Shown: positions 13,190 to 26,243, counted from the first letter of the stretch. The stretch: DNA of 64,000 nt from Cinclus cinclus (GCF_963662255.1 NC_085046.1:135389392-135453391), one strand, 5' to 3'. The notes: generated from the sequence alone by a model not told the origin. Made by a program: numbers and translations.

Positions 13190-13378
13190 GAATGAATGAA
13201 AGGAGAATTTCATAATCAGAGCTGTTAAACCATGAAACATATTGCTCAAAACATTTTCAGACTTTCCATCCTTGGAGGCTTTTCAGAATTCAGCTGAACA
13301 AGCTCTTTAACAATTTCATCTAATTTTCAGTTAGCCCTGTTTTGACTAAGGGTTTGGACTACAAGACTTCCAGGGAAT
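13190..13378 (+). mobile_element. CR1: CR1 LINE, 3' UTR fragment
   Basis: Sense on the plus strand. The blocks CTTTCCATCCTTGGAGGCTTTTCA, CAGCTGAACAAGCTCTT, CCCTGTTTTGAC and GGTTTGGACTACAAGACTTCC keep the spacing of the CR1 3' UTR ('...CCATCCTTGGAGGT...GTTGGACTAGATGAC...'). The final ATTCTATGA repeats are lost. It is old and noncoding. Confidence 0.75.
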
Positions 13379-14194
13379 TAACTAGATGACTTATAATTTC
13401 TTTTTCTAGGGTTATATAGTAGTACTTTCTTTGAGAGAGTGCAAAAAACTTAGATATGTAATGACAGTTTGCAATGGTAGCCCAGAATAAAGTTTCTGAG
13501 AGATAGTAATGACTCTTCTTTTCAAAAAGAAGAATGAGGTATATACATGGAATAAAAAAACTCCAGGAAAACCTGCACATTTTTCTTACTATGTCCTGCT
13601 GCATGCTCTGGAAAAAAGGTGGTGGCATTTATGATCTAATAATTCCTGGTCTCTCTTGGGAATCATGCCTTTAGTGACTTTGTTTTTGTTCCAATACAGA
13701 GGCCATTGCTGTGGTGAGCTTTCATGCAGATCATATGGGTACACAATTATCACTCACCATTTAGCTTATTGTGCTAAGGCAGGTTGAGTGTGCTGCAAAC
13801 CCATTGACTCTTAGTGGTGACTTTCTACACTCTCTTGTCTGCCAATAGGGGCCAAGTTTTCTGAAGAAAGAGGAAATAAATTTTATTCCCTTTGTTACTT
13901 TGAATAGTTATAAAATCTTGCTCTGAGACAGTAAAAGAGAAATAAGAGATGGAATTATTATAAAGTGTGTCAACAAAAGCAAATTAAACAAACAAGAAGC
14001 ATACCCAAATGAGATAAATATTTAAGCAGCATTCACATAAAAACTAGGGTGGAAAACCTGAATATTTTGTCTTTGCAAATTAGCTTAATTTAGACAGTGA
14101 TTTCCATAATTTACTACGTTTCCAGGTTGTAAGTAATTTTTTTTAAGGATGCTGACAGCAACTGGTGAAATACACCATTATTATGCACACATTA
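13379..14194. other. Unique AT-rich noncoding DNA
   Basis: No gene or repeat is recognised. The 89-codon minus-strand frame at 13359-13628 overlaps the CR1 end and has no domain features. Confidence 0.5.
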
Positions 14195-14645
14195 ATCCAT
14201 GTTTCCACATAAATAACAAAATTTATCTAATTATGTGAGTCCTTTTTTAGATGATGGGTAATGACAATCAGTGGTATTATGTCTTCAGTAATGATTTTTC
14301 TCTAATTAATTTTCTCAGCATATTTCCGGCTGATATCAAAGCTCCTAGCAACAGTGAGTTTATGTCACTGGACTGATATCACCGCATATCCCACTTGACT
14401 TGCTTTGCAGTTCAATTTAATAGCACTCTGTCTTTGATCATCTAATTACATGAGATATTTTCACATTTTCTATGCCTAGTAAATCAAGCATTTTTTGAAA
14501 ATTATTTTTCTCTTAATAATACCATAGTCTAAACAAAGGTGAATTCCCTCAGGCCATTAATTTAATATTAATCAAATGGCAATTACTTTTCAGTTTAACT
14601 GTAATGTGCAATCATTTAATTAAATATAAAACAAATTTGTAGGCC
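14195..14645. promoter_or_regulatory. Candidate conserved noncoding element (homeodomain-motif cluster)
   Basis: The stretch packs many TAAT/ATTA cores: CTAATTAATT (~14301), ATCTAATTACATGAG (~14440), CATTAATTTAATATTAATC (~14556) and ATTTAATTAAAT (~14616). These are interleaved with non-repetitive, GC-balanced words such as CCGGCTGATATCA and CTCACTGGACTGATATCACC-like sequence. Such mixtures are typical of developmental enhancers in vertebrate gene deserts. It contains no open frame of note, no transposon and no simple repeat. The function is an inference from motif density alone, and AT-rich DNA gives TAAT motifs by chance. Confidence 0.3.
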
Positions 14646-16931
14646 TGGTGATTACAAAAGAAGGGAACTGCACTAAGTGGCTTTGGTTTCCTGTTTCTTT
14701 TCAACAGTATTTTAAAACAAAATTTATTTAAAACTCTGGTAAATGCCAGAGATTGTTACTGAGAATCACAATCTTTTAAATGAGTATTTCTCACAAAATC
14801 TTTTTCTTGATATTTTAATTTTAGAAATAATAGAAGTGCAGTCTAAAATTCTGAGTCTTTTTAAACCTTATTCTTTGGATGAAATAATGGATGAAACAAT
14901 TGCTTAGGTGCAGGATATATCAACTTGATTCTTGGCTTTGCAGTGTGCTCCTCTGGTACCCTAAGCATTTTCATTAGTAAGCATCTTCATTAGTATATCT
15001 ATATTTCCTTTTAATGTCCTGAAGTGTCAGCATAAATCTTAAACCCTCCCTTTGCTGGGGTCACCTTTGCTAAACTTTGCTGTGGGGTTGCTACTTGGTC
15101 CTAGTAGGAAATTCCAAGCTGGTCATACTGGAAGACGACAAACATATTAATTTACATTTACATGGTGTTCATGGTACGTATTGGTAAAATAGACTACATA
15201 ATGCATATATGAGTATTGAGACAACATTATTTACAGATAAGCACAGAACTTAAAATTATTTTTTATTCACTTTATTCTAGGATAAATTTTAACTGTTCCT
15301 TAAAATCTGTATTTCACTTTGTCAAGACAAGCATAAAGTGGGGATTTCTTTTGGGAAAATGGAGGATTGTACTTTGACTGACATATTCTGCACCTTGCTA
15401 TATCTTCACTGGTTTTCAAATCTACATTGCATTTGAAAATAGCTACATAAGTATGTTCAACATGCATTTAATGTCTATTCTCAGTTTTCATTGCTATCCT
15501 TTATCTGATTTTACCCAGCACGCAAGGTGGTATCCCTATAATGTTCCTATAATGATCAGTTATCACTGCTCATGAAAGGTTGTTATTCTTTTAGAAAAGA
15601 CATACCAGTTAAACTTGTGGGGGATTAATCTATTCAGAAATTTCTCAGAGATTAGGTAATCATGTACTTATGTACATGATGTTAACAGATATAAACATTC
15701 TAATGCTATATTTTATTAGAATCTGTGATACTTGAGGCAGCAAGAAGAGTTGTAGTATGCATTACTACCTAAAGTGGACAATAAAGGATGCAAGCATAAC
15801 ATCATGACTGGTGGCAGTGATTCTGTTCTCCAAGGTGCACATGCTTGACTCAGGCGTGAACTGTTGACCCACATTTAAATGCTAATTCATGAAAGAGACC
15901 TAAATATTAAGGTGTTAAGTACCCTGGAGAAGATTTCTTTGAAATCCTTCAGGTTCAACTTTCAGCTTGACCTCTGGTCGCAAAGACAGCAGACATACAA
16001 AGCAGTTCTGCCTGGGAATTTTCTGGGATATAAGTATATGGAGGTAGACTACTGAATATTGTTAGTAAATGGTAGCACTTGCTTAAAGTTAACAGTGACT
16101 TTTTTCAGACTTTTCAGGCTGTCATTACACTAAAGAAAATGAATAAATGGGAAAAGAAAAAAATCCACTAGTGTCTTTGTATGATATCTCAAGGCAACTG
16201 TGTTGCTATCTTATATGCCATTTCGTGATGTGCAAACTTGTTATCTATCATTGTAAGTTTCTGCATTGCATTATCAAAAATTTAAGTCATTCCTCCTCCT
16301 TTCTGAAAGCAATAAGACAACTATATTATAATATATTATAGGCAATGACAATAGGCAGTGTACAGATTTCACTCATTTCATTCAGTATTCATTTCTGATT
16401 ACATATGAGTTTCTGTGACAGACTGCAGATACCCTTTTTTTTTTCTTTCTCTCTAATCTTAAAAATGTCCACAACTTCCTGTAATAAAGCTTAGTATTTA
16501 TGGACTTCAGCAGATGTATATAAAAGAAAGTCCATTTTCTGACTTTTATTATTTATAGAATAGAACTGGAGATGTACAAAATACTCTGCTACTTCAGTGA
16601 CCTTACAGATGAGGACAAAGAGAATAAAGGCAAGAACTAGAATAGAAGGAGTTGTAAAGAGTGCCACAGGGAAAATTGCCTGTAAAATGTACAGGAAAGA
16701 CTGTGCTCAGTGAGGAAATCATAGCTTCCTTTTTTGAGTTTAATTAACATCACCCCTTGAATACTGCAGAAGTTAACATGACTTCATTGTCCTGTACTGG
16801 GCAAGCAGAGAGTTTAATGTTTCTCTTGAACTGATTGCATACCTGGAGATTTATATTCTTCTGAAATTACTGGTTGAGCCCAGATGCCATTTGCCTTAGA
16901 ACTAGTTATAGCAACCTAGTTGAAACCAAAC
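14646..16931. other. Unique AT-rich noncoding DNA
   Basis: No gene, RNA or confident repeat seen. A short T/A stretch near 16436 and scattered 50-70 codon frames are unremarkable. Confidence 0.55.
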
Positions 16932-17938
16932 AATAGAATTATAGAATGATTCGGGTAGAAGGGGATCTTTAAAGGTCACCTCTTCCAATCCCCCTGCCAT
17001 GACCGGGGACAGCTTCATCTAGACCCAGTTGCTCAAGCACCTCTCCAACCTGACCTTGAATGTTTACAGGGCTAGGACCCCCTTGGGAAACCTGTTCCAG
17101 TGTTTTTTACCACTCTTCTCATAAAAAAGTATGGAGTCTAAATCTACCCTCTTTGTTTTTAAACCAGTATCTGTTATCCTATCACTATGGGACTTAATAA
17201 AGGATCTGCCTGCCTCCATCTTGCTTATAAGTCCCCTTTAAGTACTAAAACCTTCAATGATGTCTTCCTGGAACCTTTTTTTCTCCAGGCTGAACAACCC
17301 CAGCTTTCTCAGCCTCTTCCCACTGAAGAGGTGTTTGAGCCCTATGATAATTTTTTTGGTTCTCCTCTGGACCTACCCCAAAAGATCCATTCTTTCCTGT
17401 ACTAGTGAATGCAGAGCTGGATGCAGTATTCCAGATGGGGTCTCAGTATTCCAGGTGGTGTAGAAGGGTAGAATCACAACCCTCAACTTGCTGGCCACTT
17501 TGCTTTGGATGCAGCCCAGGAAAAAGTTGTCCTTCTTCCTGCAAGTGCACCCTGCTTGGTCATGTCCAGCTTTTCATCCACCAGCACCCTCAAGTCCTTC
17601 TCAGCAGGGCTGCTTTTGAACAGCTTGTCCCCCAGCCTGGACTGATACTGGGAGTTGCCCTTATCCAGGTGCAGTACATTGAATTTGGCCTTGTCGAACC
17701 TCATGAGTTTTACATGGCCCCACTTCTTGAGCTTTTCCAAGTCCCTCTAGATGACATCACGTCCCTCTGATATGTCAGCAACTCTGTTAAGCATGAGATC
17801 ATCTGCAAACTTGTTGAAGGTGCACTCAATCCCACTGTCTATGTCTGTGATGAAGACCTTAAACAGTACTGGACCTAATATGGACCCTGAGGGACACAAC
17901 TCCTCCTTGATCTCCATGTGGACATTTAGCAGTGGTTA
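16932..17938 (-). mobile_element. CR1: CR1 LINE, 5'-truncated, about 1 kb
   Basis: This is the longest CR1 in the window. On the minus strand it starts inside the ORF2 reverse transcriptase (a VPQG box near 17884-17892 and a FADD catalytic box at 17798-17809). It runs through the RT C-terminal region (the SPAEKDL and LVDEKLDM motifs) into the 3' UTR, ending with the GGATCTTTAAAGGTCACC complement and an AATTCTATTG-type tail at 16932. That is the classical 5' truncation of a LINE insertion. Coding is broken by frameshifts and stops. No obvious target duplication was found at the ends. The family assignment is strong; the subfamily is not determined. Confidence 0.95.
17483..17892 (-). pseudogene. 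CR1 ORF2: CR1 ORF2 reverse transcriptase C-terminal remnant
   Basis: On the minus strand, the RT motif FADD (17809-17798) is in the same frame as the downstream open segment 17740-17483 (85 codons, with MRFDKAKF, VLHLD, SSPAEKDL and LVDEKLDM motifs typical of CR1 RT). The two are separated by one in-frame TAG at 17749-17747. The upstream VPQG motif (17892-17884) is out of frame with FADD (83 bases between codon starts), so at least one frameshift has occurred. The two catalytic aspartates are still encoded, but the protein is truncated and cannot be active. In an intact element it would reverse transcribe CR1 RNA at the genomic target. Confidence 0.9.
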
Positions 17939-18157
17939 AATTTATTGTGAGAATAGTCAAATTCATTGTAGAAATTACTACATCAGGGCCTTCAATGAAT
18001 AAGGTTATAAGGAATATGGAATTACCTCTCTGTTACAGGATTTTCTATTATATATTTCATAGGATGAACTCAACTGTATTATAGTTTAGACTGGAAATCT
18101 CTTACAAGAAATGTCATGTCTCAGCTTTTCCCAGCTTAAAATATTAACAGTAAATGG

Positions 18158-18201
18158 ACATTTGTGAGACAATTTTTACATTTGTCTCACAAATGTAAAA
18201 A
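18158..18201. repeat. Overlapping inverted repeats able to form two alternative hairpins
   Basis: ACATTTGTGAGACAA (18158-18172) is perfectly complementary to TTGTCTCACAAATGT (18182-18196), with a 9-base loop. The second arm also takes part in another perfect hairpin: TTTTTACATTTG (18173-18184) pairs with CAAATGTAAAAA (18190-18201) around a 5-base loop. The two structures exclude each other. Confidence 0.9.
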
Positions 18202-20557
18202 CTGTGGTAGGTGTTGTCGCACTACTTTACTTTGCTATAGGAGTTGTTTGACTCTGTAGCTAGTTAGGTAGATTACCAAATGTTGGTCTGTGGTTGAATA
18301 GGTTTGGATATAAATGCATAGATGTTTCACATTCATATTTTGTAAAAATAAAATTCCAATAGTAGGTTTCCAAAATGGTTGATCTATAATCGATACACAG
18401 CTCTCACTAATACAAAAGCTATCAATAAATATATTGTTAGGAAACAAAAAAAAAAAAACAACTAAGCAAAAACAGATAACCCTAAATAGCTGTAACTTTT
18501 AAGACTGGTTTTGAAGATTTTACTGGAGGTATTCAAATGTCTACTAATGTAATCAACAAATTAAAGTCTACTATTGATTCTAACAGTACTTAGGAAAAAA
18601 AAATTCTGAGAAGTAGAGAGACACAAAATCATTCCATGATGTCTCTCAAAATCAGACAAGATGTGGACTCATGGCATTCTGTGACAGGAATTAAAGGACA
18701 ATAATTTGTAGTGAATATATTTGAAAAGCCAGAAAACCTGTGCACATTTCTCACTAGTAAAATGTTCTATAATGATCCCTCTGCTTGCAGTGCTTGCAGG
18801 TCTACTACTAAAATAGAGAAAAATGTTAGTCATCTATCCTTCTGGGATATGCTTTGATTTTATGTAATAACCAAATTGGATTCACATAGTGCCTCTTATT
18901 GATATGTCTTCATGACATTCTGGTAAATTGGATTAATAATTGTTTAATTAACCTAAACAGAGTCATGATTATCTCAGTATAGCACAAAGCAGAAGAAAAA
19001 GTTTCACTTTTCATTCCTTAATGTGTTCTGAAAAATCTTCAACATATGCATATATCTGTAGTGAAATTGTTCTTTAATTTATCTGTGTAGATACATATGT
19101 TAATGGTTTATGCATGTTGACCCATTAAATTTAATCCCAAGCGTATGATCAGATAAAGACTATAAATATTTCTGACTTTAATTTAGTGTCCATGAAAAGA
19201 TGCACAACAAACAAAGTGAGAATTTAAAAAAAATTAGCAATACATGAAAAGCATAAGGTATTTTCTTAAGAAGAGGAGTAAGAGAATATTTTAATCTTGA
19301 TTAAAACTCATTCATTTCTCTTAAATGATTGCACAAAATACTTCATTACATTTCATCCTGCTATGAGTCATGTGTTATGAACAGTATTTACAGACTTCCT
19401 CCATAGAGCAATTTACCTTCATGTCTGTTAGCATTATTTCCACTATAGATCAAAAATACTTATTTAACAAATAAATACAGTGCCAAACTAAGAAAATATC
19501 TAGTAACATGATTAAAACAATGATTTTATTGTCCTAAGGCCTCTGAGATTGTGTAAAAATGTTCTTTTCCTTACTTTATTTTCAGCATTATTTTTCAGAC
19601 TTGATAGTAACCCTCAGTAATGGTCTCTGCATCAGTCTCTCACATTCATGCTTCCATTCCTGCTCAGCTGGAAGGTCTACCTCTGCATAGTAAATTTTCT
19701 CTAAAAAGCACACACTGTTTCCCACACTCCTGCTGTTCACTTGGCATGTCACAGATTGCCAATCAGTGTTGTTATTCTTTTTCTTTTCCCTCAGTACTTT
19801 TATCAGTCTGTGTCATCTCTGGCTCTTTGAGTGATATCCCATATTTCAGATGCCCATAATATGCTTCTGCTTTGATTTTTTTTATGCACTACATATTAGC
19901 AGACATGATTGGTTCAACCTCCTCTTCTGCATGCATGATTATAATTTTTTCCCTTCATCAAAATAAAGAACATTTCCTGGAGGGAACTGGCCAATTCTTT
20001 AAGATTCTGGACATTGTGAAAATAGTGAGCAGTCCTGAGAGGTTTTTCTTCACCTTGGAAGTACAAATGCTGTCTGAAAACACATTCTGAAAGATGAAAT
20101 ACTGAATAGAAGAAAATGTTTTATCTTATATGCAATTTTAAACAGCAAGAACACTCCAAATGAGACAAGATTTCAGCCAAAAAGTCTATTCACAATTCTG
20201 ATACAGCTAGCATTAAAAACCTAACTTCAATTCATCTTTGAATTGTGCTGTATCCATAACGTCAGACCATTCTTAAATCATTCAAGGACATCCTTTCTAG
20301 TGCATGAGTCTCAGCAGACTCTTCCTTTTTTATGGTTTTGCTCTAAAGGGGTATTGAAACATTTGTCTACTTGTCTCATTCAAGCAGTGCTTTCCCACAC
20401 CGTTCACAAAGGAGCAGTGGGAAAATAGTTGTAGCCATGTGTGATAGAGGAAGGCTGATACCAGCACTCTTGAGGCTGCTGTACTTCAAAGGATTTGAAA
20501 GTTTGGTTTGATAAAAGATAAAGGGACAAAAGTTCAAGTTCTGTGATCAGAGGCACC

Positions 20558-20575
20558 AAAAAAAAAAAAAAAAAA
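20558..20575. repeat. Poly(A) run, 18 bases
   Basis: Uninterrupted A18. No recognisable retrotransposon body upstream. Confidence 0.9.
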
Positions 20576-20978
20576 GGGTAACTTCTGATAAGCTTCACTT
20601 GTTCACTTGGACTGAGTGCAGACTGTCAAAGTTGCCAGCGTGGCTAAGGTGGATAAGAAAATGAGTGACAAAAAGGAAATAAGAACCACAACAAAAGTCA
20701 GATGAGACATCTGTCAGCACTTGTCAATGCTGGGAACATAGGAGAACTGAGTCTGCTTCAGTATGTCTAAATTATTTTTACAAGTATTTCATAGGCATGA
20801 ACTACACAAAATGCAGTACTTGCAGTCTTCCTAAACTGGTAATGCTTGCCTACAATAAAGGAAAATTACCCTACAGACAGATTACTGAACAGGTTCACAT
20901 GCATGTATTCTCTCCAAGGTACTATTTATTTTTCTCTGCAGGGCCTGCAAAGATCTGAAATCTGATTGTCATTATACA

Positions 20979-21190
20979 AATCATAGGATCACGAAAAAAT
21001 TCCTCCTGAAAGAGACCTCCAAAACACATTGGGTCTGACCTCTTGCTTAAGGCAGGCTTAATTTCATGGTTGAATCAGTGCCTTTATGGCATATATTCCA
21101 GACCCCCTTACCACCTTGGAAGCTCTTCACTGGACTTTCTTCAGATTGTCAGCACCTGTTTTGTACAAGGTTGACCAAGATGGTGTCTGA
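20979..21190 (-). mobile_element. CR1: Old CR1 LINE fragment
   Basis: AATCATAGGATCACGAAA matches the complement of the CR1 3' terminal repeat. It is followed by a GAGACCTCCAAAACACATTGGGTCTGACCTC block and then CACTGGACTTTCTTCAGATTGTC, which resembles the 'CTCTGGACTTTCTCCAGTTTGTC' part of the CR1 coding 3' region on the complement strand. The order fits, but divergence is high and an internal deletion is likely between the two blocks. Its right limit is uncertain. Confidence 0.55.
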
Positions 21191-24100
21191 TTCTTCAGCC
21201 AGGGTTTTCCAAGTGCTCTATGAAAAAAATCACCCTCTTCGATTTTCTGGTCATGCTCTTTTTGATGAAACATAGTGTGCTGTCTAGGTGCTGAAGATGC
21301 CATCTCTGAGAGCCTTGGAATGCCCCTTTGACCAGTTTTCACCCATTTATGTTGTACCTCACTACAGAAATTACCCAATGAAACTTTTCATTAGAGCTGG
21401 CATATGTAAGAAGTCCCTAATTAAACAGGCTTAAATTCAAACACCTGCAATGTAAATATAGAGAAATGCAAACAATGACAAAGATCTTGCCTGAATGACA
21501 GCCTGCTGTTTTTTGACTTTGATCCTTTTCAAATGAGACAATTCCTGTAGGGATAACTGATTTCATTGTTTTCTGTCTGCACCAGGGACTACCTCCATGG
21601 GATAGAACTATCATTTTCTCTCATTTCCCTTTTACAGTGGTATAAAAAAGCCCATTAGTTGGCAGCTTAAAAATCTTTATTTTGTTAAGATATTATTTCA
21701 TTTACCTTAGAACAGGGCTGCTATCATTTATACTGTAAGTAAAATATGGATACAAAATTAAGAGGTGCGATATTTAAAATTCTCTTTGCAATATAATTTT
21801 TTGTTTGTTTTGTTCTGTAGTATCTTAGGCACTAGAAAGACTCCTGTAGTTTCCTTTTGACATGTACAATAATCATACCTTCTCAGTACGGTCCTCAGAA
21901 ACACATAATTTTATAGTTACAGTTTAAAGAACCATTCAGAAAAAGAATCCAGGAAAAACTTTTGGAAAAATGAAGAGTCCATTAAAACTGCCCAAGTTTT
22001 ATAACTGGGAGTTGATCACACTTGATACAAAGTTCCACTTATCACTTCAGTGTGCACTTCTCTATGTCTCTCACTAACATTAATCTTAATTTTAATTTAA
22101 TCATCAATTTTTCATTTTATCATCAAATTCATTTTGTCAATTTTTCTTTGAGATTTTTCCTTGGCAGTTTTCCATTTATAACATTTTTTTCTTGTGGTAG
22201 CTTCTTATATTTATGTACAGTTTTTTGTCCTGAAGAGTAATAAATTTTAAAAACACAGCCAAAGAGAGGAGATAATAGTTCTTTCCTTTAAAAACTTTTT
22301 TTTTTTTTTTTTTTTGCATAGTATCTGGATTTATTGGTGTGTTGGTAGTTCTAAGTGGGTTTTTAATCAGTCAGCATTGATTTAGACAGTTAAAGCAGTC
22401 AATATTTCCTCCTTAAGTCCTCATGCAACATTAACAAAAATAGATCCTTAATGCTTTCCAGCACACATCTAGCTTAGTTTATATGCTATAATGTTTCAGT
22501 TTTGAAAAGAGGCATAACAAAATGAAAGTTCATGTATTTCTCTTGTGTCTGTGGATTTAATCACTATTTCCACAGTATGAAAAATGTAAACAAAGCAATT
22601 GACTGAATGTGTTCTGTAAAGTTACCTAGAAATGAAAATATAATGGCTTTTAAAGGGTTGTTCTTCTGTAGTTTAATTGATATTGTGTGATTTTACGTCT
22701 GAGATTTGTAATTCAAAGTTAGAGGTAAAAGTCTGTGGTACTGGAGCAGATGAGAACAGAACGTTAAATATAGGCATTTTCTGCATTAATATCTTGCAGC
22801 TCCATTTTCTGTTCCATTAACTTTCATATTTTCCATGTTGGATCACGTGTAGATTTCTAACTAACTGACAAGCAGAACTGTAAGCCTTCTATAATGTTTC
22901 CATAAAAATACGTGGTGCTCAGCTCAACTTCCCCCTTCTGGTGTCTCCAAACTGAGATTTAAGAGAATAAACTGGCATTATCATGCATGACTGCTCAGGT
23001 GTCTCCCTGTTTTGATTGGCCATTCTGAAGTACACACTTTAGAACCATAACATCTTGAGACATATTGGAAGTATATGTGTAAAGTGGGTAAAGGACAGCA
23101 TCAAAATGGTTCTGAGAGATTATAGAAATAACTTTTGAACACAATTTACTGCATGGGTGCTTGGAATCATGCATCTGAAGCACCTTTGGAGATGCTGTGA
23201 GATCACTCTGCTAAAGGTAAAAGCACTGGATGAACACCCTCTAGAATATTTCTGTGTACTGATTTTTTTTTTTTTTTAAGGATCTGTATATTAATTAAAG
23301 CCTCAAGGCTAAATTCACTAAGGAGCATATGCACCTAATTGCTATTTAGGAAGTCTGAGTCAAACATTTAAGTGGCAATAAAAACTTTCAAAAGAAGTCT
23401 CAGTCATATCTTCTGTGTCAGCTCTATTAGATTTTAGTTGTTTAAGGTTTTCCTGAAGGCAGTGTTATCCTTCTTCCAATACACTGATTCATTCCACTCT
23501 GGTTTTTCTCCTCTTTGATGATCGTTCAGGGGTTCCAGGCATTATCTTCACATAAGAACCTATTAATCAGACACTTAAAATGCATTGAAGAACTACCAAC
23601 TCTGAAAATTTGAGAGGCAATATGCTTATTAGATATTACAGATCAATCATAAAGGGTCTAACCACCACTATGATAGGTCTGTGATGGATTTCTCCTAGTG
23701 TCTTCTGATGGAATTCTGTCACTTGATATGGATTCTTTCACTACAAAGAGAACATGAACAAGTGGTCAATTATTTAGTCATATGATAATCCTTAGAGATG
23801 CCACAATGGGATATTCATCAATTTACATGTGGCCTTTTCAGTCTGAAATATGCTGCAAGATCACGTTTCTGCTATTGTCTCCCTTGATTGCCTGTCTTTG
23901 GGAGCTGGGCAGCTTTATAACCCTCAAGCATCAGTGCACTTCCTTGAGAAGCAGTAGACTTTTGGGCTTGTATCTTTGCACCCATTAATCACCAATGTCA
24001 TTCTTCAGTTCTACCACAAAAAGATGTGATTATACAGATGTTCTAGCTCTCTTTCTTGTTATTTCTTATTCCCTCTTAGGTGAAATGCAAGGGTAGTTCA

Positions 24101-26154
24101 TCAAAAGAACTTAAATTGTAATCTCAATAGATGTATTTATGTTTCACTGCCATGATCCTTCAAAGTGCATTCATATTTTGAACATATTCATTCTTCTGCC
24201 ATTGAAAACCTACCATCTATGTGATTTCTTATATAACTTGAATTTTTTCCCAAATTTGAAACACAGAGGATTGGGTATTTAATGATGTTCTTGTACTATA
24301 GCAGTACATAAAATATTATATGAGTAAATTTTTCTTAGCTTTCAGTGACATATTCAAGCACTTCTTTGTTTTTTAGAATTGACTCTTATGTCACGTTGGC
24401 TGAGCTGCTTTTTCAATTTTTATCTGGTTCTTTTCGACTAATTGACCTAAACTTATAGATGAAGTAAAAGAAGCAGAACTTTTCTAGAAAAAGTGTTCAC
24501 TTTCTTCACTATATTTTTAATGGAAGCTGAGCCCTAGTTGACTGCTTTATTATCAGGTAATTATGAATTTGAATTTTGTCATGTGATAAATCTACCAATA
24601 CATGCAACTATGAGACACAGTTTGCCATGGAAAAAATTCCCCATCAACTGAGGACTTCCCTTGACAGCATGAAGTGCATTTACTTGGTTATTGATGTTGT
24701 CCAAATTCTTCTGCTTTTGGCATACTCCTAAAAGACATTTACACCAGCAGAAGCTGTTGTAGTGGTCCTGCAAAAACAGAAAATAATATGAAATATTCAC
24801 AGTAAAAGAAATATGGAAGACTCTGATAAATTGAAGATACCTGCAACTTTTTTACAGAGGTATGGAATGCAGGAAAGGAAGCCAAGAAGGAAATAGAAGG
24901 CAAAGGACAGTTGAGAACATGAGAAGTCTTTTAAAAAAATGAGATATAAAGAAAACATCTGTGAGGAAACAGGATACAAAAGAATAGGATGCAGTCAGGA
25001 GCTGCAAGAGGCAAAGGGTGATGAAGTAAATGTTCTTAAAGCACCACAGAAGGAAAATAAAATACAGTACACATATCAGGGACATCATGAGCTGGGATAC
25101 CCATGAGTAATGGTAATCAAGAATATTTTCTCAGTGAAAATGAAAAGACAAAATTAATAAGGATAGGTGAGGATAAACATTTATATATTTGTAGAAAACA
25201 GCTATATTTTTTTTTCCTTGATGATTGCTTATGTTTCAAATGCAGCATTTGTTGGTTAAGATCACTATCTGTTTTTGAGCATCATGAAAAAGGAATTTCA
25301 TGTGGTTTTCTTTTCTCCTGTTAATGAAAAGAGAAAATATGTGGAGAGGAACTGAAATTTTATTTACTATGCAAAGAATTTTGCTGTATAAATATTTTGC
25401 CATGAAAATAGTGTCAAAGAAACTTTTCATTCTGGAACTATAAGGAATTTAAAATCACTTCAAAATATAATTTAACCAATTAAGACAGAAAGATCAAATA
25501 AAGTGTTACTTGCATTTCTCCTGGATGTTTGACTTTTTTTCTTAGTCCTGACACATCAGTTTTAAAGAAAGGTAAAATGGATCTATGAACAGAAACACTA
25601 CCATTGCTAGTAATGCTGACCAATCTTTCAAGAGGAGGAGGAATTTGATCTTTAAGTATAACTTGTATTCTTCATATGCTTCTGTCTGAGGTTAGAAGCA
25701 GAAAAAGATGATGACATACATTTGTTTTTCTTCTGCTAACATAAGAAGATAGTTGATATCTACACTAGTAGAGGAGAATACTGAGGAGGAAATGAACCGG
25801 CTTGTAATAAATAAATTTTCTACCTCGGATTGTTTCTGAAATGTCTTCAGATATGAAAGAAGCAAGAAAATGAGCATATGTGTTCTTAAAAAATTAGCTG
25901 CATGTTATATCAATCAAAAGGTCATGTCAATTTTGAGATCTCCTTTGATATGCAGGATTTCAAAGAGTGCGAAACTTTTTTCTCTTGAAGCTGTATTCTA
26001 TGTCTATATCAGCAAAATAAATTGTCTAAATTTTTAAAAAATACTTTCTGATCAGGGTAATGTGTTGTAAATTTAGTATCAATGGAATTGTTAGTTATAC
26101 ATAGACTGACAAGGGTCGTGTTTTATTATTATTATTTGCTATTTTAACTCCTGT
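21191..26154. other. Unique AT-rich noncoding DNA
   Basis: No gene or confident transposon seen over about 5 kb. It holds a T20 run (22296-22315) and a T13 run near 23265. Open frames are at most 83 codons and their composition follows local base content. Confidence 0.55.
22296..22315. repeat. Poly(T) run, 20 bases
   Basis: Uninterrupted T20; no retrotransposon body recognised to its right. Confidence 0.9.
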
Positions 26155-26243
26155 GTGGTCTCACCAGCGACGCCCTGCCAGCAATACTCCTCCTAGTGCA
26201 GCCCAGTATAACATCAGCCTTCTGTAAGGATTTAAAGAGCACA
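26155..26243 (-). mobile_element. CR1: CR1 LINE fragment, left part of a split copy
   Basis: TGGTCTCACCAGCGACGCCC and GTGCAGCCCAGTATAACATCAGCCTTCTG are the complement of the CR1 RT/3' segment that reads on plus as 'GGTCTCACCAGTGC...ATGCAGCCCAGGATGCCATTGGCCTTCTTGGC'. The match stops at AAGAGCACA (26235-26243). The next part of the CR1 order reappears at 27116 with AAGAGTACATTGCTGACTCATG, so this and the later fragment are one copy interrupted by an insert. Confidence 0.65.

Larger units (their letters stand above)
17939..20978. other. Unique AT-rich noncoding DNA
   Basis: No gene is recognised. It contains the 18158-18201 inverted repeats (listed separately), an A12 run near 18448, and a TAAT-rich block at 18880-18990. 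An A18 run at 20558-20575 is listed separately. Frames such as 19620-19859 show no domain. Confidence 0.55.

Noticed and set aside
12899..13195. 98-codon hydrophobic frame as a small membrane protein
   Set aside because: No conserved motif, no coding-like context, and composition follows the local GC-rich island.
17405..17939. Plus-strand frames of 121 and 62 codons
   Set aside because: They lie antisense to the CR1 reverse transcriptase remnant.
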